A stretch of 64,000 bases of DNA, taken from positions 1 through 64,000 of the forward strand of contig NZ_JONP01000021.1 of NCBI RefSeq assembly GCF_000711725.1, in the 5' to 3' direction. The notes under the pieces were generated by a model, which did no database searches, was not told the DNA's origin, and saw only the letters and a list, made by a program, of their open reading frames with translations. Made by a program: the position numbers and the translations under genes. The stretch comes from Roseomonas aerilata DSM 19363. GTDB lineage: Bacteria; Pseudomonadota; Alphaproteobacteria; Acetobacterales; Acetobacteraceae. Shown piece after piece: positions 8,266-16,747 of this stretch; position 1 is the first letter of the stretch, and each line of letters opens with the position of its first letter.

Positions 8266-9591
8266 ATGAATAACATGTCCCCGCCGCGCCCGAACGATCT
8301 CGACTCGTTCTGGATGCCCTATTCCGACAACCGCTACTTCAAGACGAACCCGCGCATGCTCGCCCGCGCCGAGGGCATGTCCTACTTCACGCCCGAGGGG
8401 CGGGAGGTACTGGACGGCACGGCCGGGCTCTGGTGCTGCAACGCGGGCCACGGCCGGCGCGAGATCGTGGAGGCGATCCAGAAGCAGGCGGCGATCATGG
8501 ATTTCGCGCCTACCTTCCAGCTCGGCCACCCCATCGCCTTCGAGGCCGCGGCACGGGTCGCGGAGATGACGCCCGCCGGCATCGACCGCGTCTTCTTCAC
8601 CAATTCCGGTAGCGAGAGCGCGGACACGGCCCTCAAGATCGCCCTCGCCTACCAGAAGGCCCGTGGCCAGTCCCAGCGCGTGCGCCTCATCGGGCGGGAG
8701 CGCGGCTATCATGGTGTCGGCTTCGGCGGCATGTCGGTCGGCGGCATCGGCGGCAACCGCAAGCAGTTCGGCGCCATGCTCCCCTATGTGGACCACCTGC
8801 CCCACACGCATGACCCCGCGCGCAACGCCTTCACCAAGGGCATGCCGGAGCACGGCGCGGAACTGGCGAACAAGCTCGAGGACCTCGTCGCGCTGCACGG
8901 CGACACCATCGCGGCGGTCATGGTCGAGCCCGTCGCCGGCTCCACCGGCGTGCTGGTGCCGCCAAAGGGCTACCTGAAGCGCCTGCGCGAGATCTGCGAC
9001 AAGAACGGCATCCTCCTCATCTACGACGAGGTCATCACCGGCTTCGGGCGCCTCGGCACCGATTTCGGGGCGGAGCGGCTGGAGGTGGTGCCGGACATCA
9101 TGACTATGGCCAAGGGCCTGACCAACGCCGCCGTGCCCATGGGCGCCGTCGCCTGCTCCAACGCCGTCTACGAGGCGGTGGTGGAGGGCTCGCCCGCGGG
9201 GATCGAGCTGTTCCACGGCTATACCTATTCCGGCCACCCCCTCGCGTCAGCGGCCGCCATCGCGACGCTGGCCCTGCACCGGGAGGAGGACCTGCCCGGC
9301 CGGGCGCGAGCCATCGAGCCCTACTGGGAGGAGGCGGCGCACTCCCTCCGCTCCGCCCCCGGCGTGATCGACATCCGCAATCTCGGCCTCATCGCCGGGA
9401 TCGAGCTCGCACCGCGCGAGGGCAAGCCGGGCGCGCGCGCCATGGACGTGTTCCGCCGCTGCTTCGACGACGGCGTGCTGGTGCGCGTGACCGGCGACAT
9501 CGTCGCCCTCTCGCCGCCGCTGATCATCGAGAAGCCGCATGTGGACCGGCTGATCGGCACCCTCTCCGACGCGATCCACGCGATCGCCTGA
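8266..9591 (+). CDS. Class III aminotransferase (omega-amino acid:pyruvate type)
   Basis: PLP-dependent transaminase of 441 residues, most like beta-alanine:pyruvate and other omega-amino acid transaminases. Visible family features are the N-terminal FWMPYSDNRYFKTNPRM, the substrate-site segment GLWCCNAGHG, the PLP phosphate motif NSGSESADTALK, the base-stacking IYDEVITGFGR, and the Schiff-base Lys283 in MTMAKGLTNA. ATG 8266 follows AAGGTG; ATG 8275 is also possible. It is first in an apparent operon with a peptide-type binding protein and an M20 peptidase (gaps of 13 and 22 bases). Likely reaction: beta-alanine or a related amine plus pyruvate to semialdehyde plus alanine; the exact substrate is inferred from family only. 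Confidence 0.88.
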   Translation: MNNMSPPRPNDLDSFWMPYSDNRYFKTNPRMLARAEGMSYFTPEGREVLDGTAGLWCCNAGHGRREIVEAIQKQAAIMDFAPTFQLGHPIAFEAAARVAEMTPAGIDRVFFTNSGSESADTALKIALAYQKARGQSQRVRLIGRERGYHGVGFGGMSVGGIGGNRKQFGAMLPYVDHLPHTHDPARNAFTKGMPEHGAELANKLEDLVALHGDTIAAVMVEPVAGSTGVLVPPKGYLKRLREICDKNGILLIYDEVITGFGRLGTDFGAERLEVVPDIMTMAKGLTNAAVPMGAVACSNAVYEAVVEGSPAGIELFHGYTYSGHPLASAAAIATLALHREEDLPGRARAIEPYWEEAAHSLRSAPGVIDIRNLGLIAGIELAPREGKPGARAMDVFRRCFDDGVLVRVTGDIVALSPPLIIEKPHVDRLIGTLSDAIHAIA

Positions 9592-9604
9592 GGAGGATCG
9601 GGGG

Positions 9605-11155
9605 ATGCGCTGGGCTCGCCGGCTGGCAATCGCCCTGGGTCTCGCGCTCGCGGCCACCGCGCCGCGCGCGCAGACCCTCACCTTCGGCAACAACGCCACC
9701 GTCACCAGCATCGACCCCCATTTCTACACCGCGACGCCCATCATCGAGGTGACGCGGGAGATCTTCGACGGTCTTACCGCCATGCGGGCCGACGGCAGCA
9801 CCGGCCCCGCCCTCGCCGAGTCCTGGACCACCGTCGCGCCCGATATCTGGGAGTTCCGCCTTCGCCCAGGCGTCACCTTCCAGGACGGCACGCCCTTCAC
9901 CGCCGACGACGTGGCCTTCACCATCGACCGCGTTCCGAACGTGCCGAACTCCCCGGGCTCGCTGGTGATCTTCACCGCCAGCATCGCCCGGGTGGAGGTA
10001 GTCAGCCCCCTTGTCGTGCGGCTGCACACCAAGGGACCGGACCCGCTGGTGCCCGCGAACCTCGCCTGGGTCGGCATGCTCAGCCGCCGCATCCACGAGG
10101 GCGCGACAACCGCGGGCTTCAACGAGGGCCGCCTCGCCATCGGCACTGGCCCCTACCGCCTCGTCTCCTTCACGCCGGGGGAGCGGGTGGAGTTGGCGCG
10201 AAACGAGACCTACTGGGGCCCGCGCCCGCACTGGGAGCGGGCGGTGAACCGCACGATCCGCAACGCCGCCGCGCGCACCGCCGCCCTCCTCTCGGGCGAC
10301 GTGGACGTGATCAACGGCGTGCCGACCGCCGACCTCGCCCGGCTGCGCGCCGACCCGCGCCTCTCCTTGGAGGAGACCGTCGGGCTACGCATCGTCTTCC
10401 TCCACCTGGACAGCCTGCGCGACGAGACGCCCTTCGCCACCGGGCTCAACGGCGAGAAGCTCGCGGCCAACCCCCTCCGCGACCTCCGCGTCCGCCGCGC
10501 GCTCTCGATGGCGATCGACCGCAACGCCCTCACCGAGCGCGTGATGGAGGGATCGGCCGTTCCCTCCGCCCAGGTCGTCCGGGAAGGCCTGAGCGGCTAC
10601 GTGCCAGGCCTGCTGCCCGTCTACGACCCCGCCGCCGCCCGCCGCCTGCTGGCCGAGGCCGGCTTCCCGCAGGGCTTCCGCCTGACCCTGCACGGGCCGA
10701 ACGACCGCTACCCCAACGACGCCCGCGTGCTGCAGGCCATCGGCCAGATGTGGCAGCGCATCGGCGTGCAGACGGTCGTCGATGCCCAGCCCTGGACCAC
10801 CTACTCCGCGCGCCAGGGGCGGCAGGAGTTCACGGCCTCGCTGATGGGCGGCACCGCCGTGACCAGCGAGGCCTCCTACCCGTTGCGCTCCATCCTCAAC
10901 CTGCGGGACGAGGCGCGGACCAACCGCCGCTACGCCAACCCCGCCTTCGAGGCGGTGCTGGACGAGGCCGGCCGCACGCCCGACCCCGCGGCGCGGGAGC
11001 CGCTGCTGCAGCGCGCGGTACGGATGGCGATGGAAGATGTCGCCATCGCGCCGCTCTACATCCAGAAGGCCACCTTCGCCTCCCGGCGCGGGCTGACCTT
11101 CGAGCCGCGGGTGGACGAGATGCTCAGCATCTCCGCCGTGCGGCCCGCGCCATAA
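9605..11155 (+). CDS. ABC transporter substrate-binding protein, family 5 (DppA/OppA type)
   Basis: Periplasmic solute-binding protein of 516 residues with a Sec signal peptide (MRWARRLAIALGLALAATAP, cleavage probably after APRAQ). Family 5 hallmarks are FGNNATVTSIDPHFYTATP near the mature N-terminus, RLRPGVTFQDGTPFTADDV around residue 90, GTGPYRLVSF and RVRRALSMAIDRNALTERV in the middle. These proteins deliver di- or oligopeptides, nickel chelates or opines to an ABC permease. No permease or ATPase gene is adjacent. The place between aminotransferase and M20 peptidase suggests a short peptide or amidated amino acid as ligand. Confidence 0.9.
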   Translation: MRWARRLAIALGLALAATAPRAQTLTFGNNATVTSIDPHFYTATPIIEVTREIFDGLTAMRADGSTGPALAESWTTVAPDIWEFRLRPGVTFQDGTPFTADDVAFTIDRVPNVPNSPGSLVIFTASIARVEVVSPLVVRLHTKGPDPLVPANLAWVGMLSRRIHEGATTAGFNEGRLAIGTGPYRLVSFTPGERVELARNETYWGPRPHWERAVNRTIRNAAARTAALLSGDVDVINGVPTADLARLRADPRLSLEETVGLRIVFLHLDSLRDETPFATGLNGEKLAANPLRDLRVRRALSMAIDRNALTERVMEGSAVPSAQVVREGLSGYVPGLLPVYDPAAARRLLAEAGFPQGFRLTLHGPNDRYPNDARVLQAIGQMWQRIGVQTVVDAQPWTTYSARQGRQEFTASLMGGTAVTSEASYPLRSILNLRDEARTNRRYANPAFEAVLDEAGRTPDPAAREPLLQRAVRMAMEDVAIAPLYIQKATFASRRGLTFEPRVDEMLSISAVRPAP

Positions 11156-11177
11156 GCGCAAACCCAGGGGAACGGAC

Positions 11178-12572
11178 GTGACGGGAACGAGGGACGGCGC
11201 CATCGCGCGCGCGCAGCAGGAATACGACGACGGCACCTTCCTCGACCGGCTGGCCAGCCTGGTCGCGGTGCAGACCGAGAGCCACCCACCCGAGCGGAAG
11301 TCGGAGCTGGAGCGCTACTGCCACCAGGTGCTCGGCCCCATGGTCTCGGTGCTGGGCTTCGAGACGCGGGTGATCGAGAACCCCGAGCCCATCCACGGCC
11401 CCGTGCTGGTCGCGACGCGCATCGAGGACCCAGCCCTTCCCACCGTGCTGTTCTACGGCCACGGCGACGTGGTGCGCGCCATGCCCGAGCGCTGGCGGCC
11501 CGGCCTCGATCCTTGGAAGCTCACCGTGGAGGGCGACCGCATCTACGGCCGCGGCACCGTGGACAACAAGGGCCAGCACCTGCTGGGCATCGACGCCATG
11601 GGCGCCGTGATGGACGAGCGCGGCGGCCGCCTCGGCTTCAACGCCAAGATCATGGTCGAGACGGGCGAGGAGGCGGGATCGCCGGGCCTGCTGCCCTTCA
11701 TCCGCGCCCATCGCGACCTGCTGGCGGCGGATGTGTTCATCGCCCTCGACGGCCCCCGCGTCTCCCGCGTGGTGCCGGACATCATGCTCGGCACGCGCGG
11801 CGGGATCGCGATGGACCTCGTGATCTCGCTCCGCGAGGGCGGGCACCATTCCGGGCACTGGGGCGGGCTGCTGAAGGACCCTGGCGTCATCATGGCGCAC
11901 GCCATCGCCTCCATCATCTCGCGCGACGGCCGCATCCTCGTGCCGGGCTGGACGCCCGCCCACGTGCCGGAAGCCGTGACAGCCGCCGCGCGCGCCGTCA
12001 TCAGCGAGCCCCAGCCCGGCGCCCCCGTGCCCGAACCCGACTGGGGCGAGCCCGGCCTCTCCAACGCGGAACGCATCTATGCCTGGAGCAGCGCCATCGT
12101 CCTCGCCAGCATCTCCGGCCAGCCGGAGGGCCCGGTGAACGCCGTCGGCGGCACTGCCCGCGCCCGCATCCAGCTCCGCCACACCGTGGACGTGGACGGC
12201 GCCCAGGTTGTGCCCGCCCTCCGCGCCCATCTCGACGCCCAGGGCTTCCCCGAGGTGGAGGTGGTGCCGGTGACCGAGCGGGACATGTTCCTCGCCTCCC
12301 GCACCGACCCGAACGACCCCTGGGTGCGGACGGTGGAGGCCTCCTTCGCCCGCACGGTGGGCCGCCAGCCCAACGTCATCCCGACCATCGGCGCCTCCGG
12401 CCCCTCCGAGTTCTTCAAGCAGGAACTCGGCGTGCCGGTGATCTGGATTCCCCACTCCTACGGCGGCTGCGGCCAGCACGGGCCGGACGAGCACGGGCTG
12501 GGCACGCTTTTCCGCGAAGGCCTCGGCCTCATGGCCGGTCTCTGGTGGGACATCGGAGAGGGCCGGCAGTAG
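11178..12572 (+). CDS. M20 family metallopeptidase (dipeptidase/deacylase)
   Basis: Di-zinc amidohydrolase of 464 residues in the ArgE/DapE/CPG2/carnosinase clan. Metal-site motifs are visible: FYGHGDVV (first His), GRGTVDNKGQHLLG (bridging Asp), and ETGEEAGSPGLLPF (catalytic Glu pair). A dimerisation domain begins near residue 210 (GGIAMDLVISL). The start is GTG at 11178, six bases after AGGGGAA. It is the last gene of the aminotransferase/binding-protein operon and ends before a palindromic element. It probably releases an amino acid from an imported peptide or N-acyl compound. No signal peptide, so cytoplasmic. Confidence 0.88.
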   Translation: MTGTRDGAIARAQQEYDDGTFLDRLASLVAVQTESHPPERKSELERYCHQVLGPMVSVLGFETRVIENPEPIHGPVLVATRIEDPALPTVLFYGHGDVVRAMPERWRPGLDPWKLTVEGDRIYGRGTVDNKGQHLLGIDAMGAVMDERGGRLGFNAKIMVETGEEAGSPGLLPFIRAHRDLLAADVFIALDGPRVSRVVPDIMLGTRGGIAMDLVISLREGGHHSGHWGGLLKDPGVIMAHAIASIISRDGRILVPGWTPAHVPEAVTAAARAVISEPQPGAPVPEPDWGEPGLSNAERIYAWSSAIVLASISGQPEGPVNAVGGTARARIQLRHTVDVDGAQVVPALRAHLDAQGFPEVEVVPVTERDMFLASRTDPNDPWVRTVEASFARTVGRQPNVIPTIGASGPSEFFKQELGVPVIWIPHSYGGCGQHGPDEHGLGTLFREGLGLMAGLWWDIGEGRQ

Positions 12573-12614
12573 CCGCTTCCGCAAGGCGCCTCAGCAGAAA
12601 GAAGAAGATGGGTA

Positions 12615-12651
12615 GGCCCCTGGGGGAGAACTCCTTCTCTCCCCCGGGGCC
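12615..12651. repeat. Dispersed palindromic element, copy 1 (likely bidirectional terminator)
   Basis: A large hairpin with arms starting GGCCCC and ending GGGGCC, inner stem GGGGGAGAA/TTCTCTCCCC and loop CTCC, with one internal mismatch region. It is preceded by GAAGAAGATGGG, which becomes a T-rich tract when read on the minus strand. It lies between two convergent genes. The same layout recurs at 39598 and 61243. Confidence 0.65.
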
Positions 12652-12664
12652 GCCAGCGCCGCCT

Positions 12665-14983
12665 CTACCTCGGCAGCGAATCGTGCGCCGCGAGGCAGGC
12701 CATATCCAGAATGCCGTTCACCCCGGACGCGATGGACAGGATCTGCGCCGGCTTGGACAGCCCCATGAGCAGCGGCCCGATGGTAGTCGCGCTGGTCAGG
12801 CGCGGCGCGGCCTTGCTGAGGATATTGGCCGCGTGCAGGCCGGGCATGATGAGCACGTTGGCCGCGCCGGTCAGGCGGCAGAAGGGATAGAGCGCGCGCA
12901 GCGAGGGATCGAGCGCGACGTCCGCCGCCAGTTCGCCCTCGTATTCGAAGCCGACATCGCCGCGGGCATCGAGCAGTTCCACCGCGTGGCGCACGGTCTC
13001 CGGAATGACGCTGCCACGCGGGTCGCCGAAGGTCGAGAAGGAGAGGAAGGCGACGCGCGGCTCCAGCCCGAGGCGCCGGGCCTGGGCGGCGGACTGCACG
13101 GCGATCTCGGCCAGGGTCTCGGAATCCGGCCGCTCGTGGATGGTGGTGTCGGCGATCAGCACGGTGCCGGCGCGGCGCGTCAGCATCAGCGTGAGGCCAA
13201 ACAGCACGCCCTCCCCGCCCTGGGAGGAGGGTGCGGGGTCGATCGCGAGCGTGATCTGCTTCAGCGCCGCGGAGTAGGAGCGGGTCGTGCCCGTCACCAT
13301 GGCATCAGCGTCGCCGAGCGCCACCATGCAGGCGGCGAAGACGTTGCGATCGAGGTTCACGGCGCGCTGGGCGTCGCGGAACAGGAAGCCACGCCGCTGC
13401 ATGCGGCCGTAGATGTACTCGGCGTAGCGGTGGTTGCTGTCCGAGAGCGCGGCATTGTGGATCTCGATCCCCTCGGGCAGCGGAATGCCCAGCGCCGCGA
13501 CGGTCGCCGTCACGCGCTCCTCTCGGCCGACGAGCACGGGCGTGCCGTAGCCCGCGTTGCGGAAGGCGATGGCGGCGCGGATCGTCTTCTCCTCCTCGCC
13601 CTCGGCGAAGACGACGCGGCGGGGGCTGTGGCGAACGCGCTCGGTGATCGCCTCCAGTGCCCCGCCGGCGGCATCCAGCTTCTGCGCGAGGTCGCGCGCG
13701 TAGCGCTGCATGTCCAGGATGGGCTTGCGCGCGACGCCGCTCTCCATCGCGGCCTTCGCCACGGCCGGCGAGACGCGGGAGATCAGGCGCGGGTCGAAGG
13801 CGTGCGGGATGATGTAGTCGGGACCGAAGCGAAGCCCGAGCCCGCCGCCGGCGCCCGCCACCTCCTCCGGCACGTCCTCGCGCGCGAGCATCGCCAGCGC
13901 GTGGGCGGCCGCGATCTTCATCGGCTCGTTGATCGTGGTGGCGCGCACGTCCAGCGCGCCGCGGAAGATAAAGGGAAAGCCGAGGACGTTGTTCACCTGG
14001 TTCGGGTAGTCCGAGCGCCCGGTGGCCACGATGCAATCGGGGCGAACGGCCTTCGCCTCGTCCGGCGTGATCTCCGGGTCCGGGTTGGCCATGGCGAAGA
14101 TGATGGGCTTGTCCGCCATGGCGCGGACCATGTCGGGCGTCACCGCACCCTTCTTGGAAAGGCCGAAGAAGGCGTCCGCGCCGGAAAGCGCCTCGGTCAG
14201 GGTGCGCGCGCCCGTGTCGACGGCATGCGCCGACTTCCACTGGTTCATGCCCTCGGTGCGGCCGCGGTAGAGCACGCCCTTCGTGTCGCACATGACGATG
14301 TTCTGCGGCCGCATCCCCATCGCGCGCAGCAGTTCCGCGCAGGCGATGGCGGCGGAGCCCGCGCCGTTGATGACAAGGCTCGTGTCGCGGAGGTCACGGC
14401 CCGTCAGGTGGCAGGCGTTGATCAGCCCGGCGGCAGCGACGATGGCGGTGCCGTGCTGGTCGTCGTGGAAGACCGGGATGTCCATGATCTCGCGCAGGCG
14501 CTGCTCGATCACGAAGCACTCGGGGGCCTTGATGTCCTCGAGGTTGATGCCGCCGAAGGAGGGCGCGAGAAAGCGGACGCAGTTGACGAACTCGTCCACG
14601 TCGGAGGTATCGACGCAGAGGTCGATGGAATCCACCTCGGCGAAGCGCTTGAACAGCGCCGCCTTGCCCTCCATCACCGGCTTGCTGGCCACCGCCCCGA
14701 GATCGCCGAGGCCGAGCACCGCCGTGCCGTTGGAGATGACGGCAACCATGTTGCCCTTGGCCGTGTAGTCATAGGCCAGCGACTTGTCCCGGTGGATCTC
14801 GAGGCAGGGCTCGGCCACGCCTGGCGAATAAGCAAGAGAGAGGTCGCGCGCGGTCGAGAGAGGCTTGGTGAGGCGGATCTCAAGCTTGCCGGGCTTGCCC
14901 TCGGCATGCATCGCCAGGGCCTCCTCCCGGGTGATGCGGGCGGTCCGGGAATCCCCGTTTCCGGTGCGGCGCGCGTCGTCCAT
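12665..14983 (-). CDS. maeB: NADP-dependent malic enzyme (malic enzyme-phosphotransacetylase fusion)
   Basis: Oxidatively decarboxylates malate to pyruvate with NADP reduction. Residues 15-430 form the malic enzyme part: SLAYSPGVAEPCLEI, then NGTAVLGLGDLGAVASKPVM, the metal-site FHDDQHGTAIV and the dinucleotide fold VINGAGSAAIACAELL. Residues 440-770 form a phosphotransacetylase-like domain that in this family is regulatory (acetyl-CoA response) rather than catalytic. The 772-residue length matches MaeB. I prefer ATG 14983 over 14989, because GGGAGA then sits seven bases upstream. It is single-copy and convergent with the M20 peptidase gene. Confidence 0.96.
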   Translation of the reverse strand: MDDARRTGNGDSRTARITREEALAMHAEGKPGKLEIRLTKPLSTARDLSLAYSPGVAEPCLEIHRDKSLAYDYTAKGNMVAVISNGTAVLGLGDLGAVASKPVMEGKAALFKRFAEVDSIDLCVDTSDVDEFVNCVRFLAPSFGGINLEDIKAPECFVIEQRLREIMDIPVFHDDQHGTAIVAAAGLINACHLTGRDLRDTSLVINGAGSAAIACAELLRAMGMRPQNIVMCDTKGVLYRGRTEGMNQWKSAHAVDTGARTLTEALSGADAFFGLSKKGAVTPDMVRAMADKPIIFAMANPDPEITPDEAKAVRPDCIVATGRSDYPNQVNNVLGFPFIFRGALDVRATTINEPMKIAAAHALAMLAREDVPEEVAGAGGGLGLRFGPDYIIPHAFDPRLISRVSPAVAKAAMESGVARKPILDMQRYARDLAQKLDAAGGALEAITERVRHSPRRVVFAEGEEEKTIRAAIAFRNAGYGTPVLVGREERVTATVAALGIPLPEGIEIHNAALSDSNHRYAEYIYGRMQRRGFLFRDAQRAVNLDRNVFAACMVALGDADAMVTGTTRSYSAALKQITLAIDPAPSSQGGEGVLFGLTLMLTRRAGTVLIADTTIHERPDSETLAEIAVQSAAQARRLGLEPRVAFLSFSTFGDPRGSVIPETVRHAVELLDARGDVGFEYEGELAADVALDPSLRALYPFCRLTGAANVLIMPGLHAANILSKAAPRLTSATTIGPLLMGLSKPAQILSIASGVNGILDMACLAAHDSLPR

Positions 14984-15041
14984 GGTCATTTCTCCCGCTC
15001 TGGCGGCCTTATGCCCCGCCGGGTGCGAAGCGTGAAGCGCA

Positions 15042-16634
15042 TCAGACCCGCCGGATGTTCCAGGGATAGGGCGTGCTGCCCTCCAGGAAATCCGTCAGGT
15101 TGCGGCGGAAGGCGGTGCGGATGGTGAACTGGCCGAGCGGGATGGTCGCAACCTCGTCCAGCGCGAGCCGCCCGAGGGCTTCCGCGGTGCGCGCGCGGGC
15201 CGCGTCGTCCGGAGCGTCCATCCATTCCGCCGTCAGCGCCTCCGCGCGGTCGCTCTTCCACCACCCGAACCACCCCGCCTCGCCCTGGCCGCGGATGAGC
15301 GGGGACATGGCGGGGCTGCCATAGGTGTTGGAGGAGCCGGTGGTGTGGAAGATGCTCCAGCCGCCGCGCTCCACCGGCTCGCGCGAGTTGCGGCGCTGGA
15401 TCACCGTGCCCCAGTCGCTCTCGTCCAGCTGCACGTTCATGCCGATGCGGCGCAGCGCATCGTTAGTCACCTGCCCGAGCGGCCCGATATCCGGAAAGTC
15501 CGTGGGGTTGATGATGACAAGCTTGCCGTTGCTGTAGCCGGCCTCCTTCAGCGCGGCGCGCGCGGCGTCGAGGCTACCGGGCATGAGGTCGGGGTTGTCG
15601 CGGTAATAGGGCGTGCGGCGGGGATAAAGGCTGCGCGTCTCACTCCAGAGGGAGGTGTCGTCCCCCTGGGCGGCGCGCATGTAGCTGTCCTGGATGACGG
15701 AAAGCCGCACCGCCCGGCGCAGGCGCACGTCGTCGAAGGGCGGCTGGAGGCAGTTCAGCCGCATGAGCGCGAGCCGCCCCTCCACGTCCAGGATCTCCTG
15801 CCGGATCTCGCGGTTGCGGGTCAGCACCGGGCGCAGGTCCGACAGCGGGCGCTCCCACCAGTCGATCTCGCCGTTCGTCAGGGCCGCCGCCGCGGTGGAG
15901 GCGTCGGGGATGACGCTCCACTCGATCCGCCGCATCCGCGCGATCTTCCCGCCCGAGGCGCGCTCGGGCGGCTCCTGGCGGGGCACGTAGCCGTCGAACT
16001 TCTCATAAACCACGCGCGAGCCCGAGTTGTACTCGCCCGCCACGAAACGATAGGGGCCGGAGCCGATCATTTCGGTGATGGCGCGCGTCGCCTCGGTATT
16101 CGCCAGCCGTTCAGGCATGATGAAGCACACGCTCGCATCCGGCTTGGCCAGGGCATCGAGCATCAGCGGGAAGGGGCGGTTCAGCCGGGCCTCGAAGCTC
16201 CGGTCGTCAACCGCGCGCCACTCCGCCACCGCGCGGGCAAGGAGCTGGCCGAAGGGGTCGCGCACGCACCAGCGCTTGATGCTGGCGATGCAGTCGGCCG
16301 CGCGAACCGGTTCGCCGTCGTGGAAGCGCAGACCGTCCCGCAGGCGGAAGCGCCAGCGGCGGCCGTCGTCCAGCACCTCGTGCCCCTCGGCCATCTGTGG
16401 GCGGGGGCGGTTCGCGGCGTCCACCGCGTAGAGGGTGTCGAAGACGTAGTAGCCATGGTTGCTGGTGACGGTCGCGGTCGTCCAGACGGGGTCGAGGCTC
16501 GTCAGATTCGCCTGCGGCACGAAGCGGAGCGTCGCCGCGCGCATGTCCTGGCCCAGGGCTGGGGAGGCAAGCAGCGGGGCCGACGCGCCAGCGACCAAGG
16601 CCGCGCCGCTGCGAAGAAGGCTTCGACGATCCAT
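15042..16634 (-). CDS. ABC transporter substrate-binding protein, family 5, Tat-type signal
   Basis: A 530-residue periplasmic binding protein. The start at 16634 gives MDRRSLLRSGAALVAGASAP, a twin-arginine-like signal with a hydrophobic stretch and an Ala-Leu-Gly-Gln processing region; GAGGGAGAG lies just upstream. Mature features are LRFVPQANLTSLDPVWTTA, RLRDGLRFHDGEPVRAADC and GSGPYRFVAGEYNSG. It is a clear paralogue of the riboswitch-controlled protein at 42438 (shared RFVPQ...LDP, IKRWC/LKRWC, FIMPERLA and SSR-type segments). No permease genes are nearby, so ligand and transporter are unknown. A 113-base gap separates it from the divergent mutS. Confidence 0.9.
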   Translation of the reverse strand: MDRRSLLRSGAALVAGASAPLLASPALGQDMRAATLRFVPQANLTSLDPVWTTATVTSNHGYYVFDTLYAVDAANRPRPQMAEGHEVLDDGRRWRFRLRDGLRFHDGEPVRAADCIASIKRWCVRDPFGQLLARAVAEWRAVDDRSFEARLNRPFPLMLDALAKPDASVCFIMPERLANTEATRAITEMIGSGPYRFVAGEYNSGSRVVYEKFDGYVPRQEPPERASGGKIARMRRIEWSVIPDASTAAAALTNGEIDWWERPLSDLRPVLTRNREIRQEILDVEGRLALMRLNCLQPPFDDVRLRRAVRLSVIQDSYMRAAQGDDTSLWSETRSLYPRRTPYYRDNPDLMPGSLDAARAALKEAGYSNGKLVIINPTDFPDIGPLGQVTNDALRRIGMNVQLDESDWGTVIQRRNSREPVERGGWSIFHTTGSSNTYGSPAMSPLIRGQGEAGWFGWWKSDRAEALTAEWMDAPDDAARARTAEALGRLALDEVATIPLGQFTIRTAFRRNLTDFLEGSTPYPWNIRRV

Positions 16635-16747
16635 CCGGTTCTCTCCCTCGGGGTCCTTGGCCGGCCCCTTGCCGAAAACCTGCGCCCGCCTCGCGGGGCT
16701 TTGCAAGCGCTGGACCGAACCCCGCGCCGCACTTAGGACTGAGGCCC

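Noticed and set aside
11513-15127. Very long open frame (over 1200 codons) on the + strand across the M20 peptidase and maeB
   Set aside because: It is out of phase with the M20 gene and antisense to maeB; composition is Arg/His/Gly-rich as expected for a shadow frame in high-GC DNA, with no motif.
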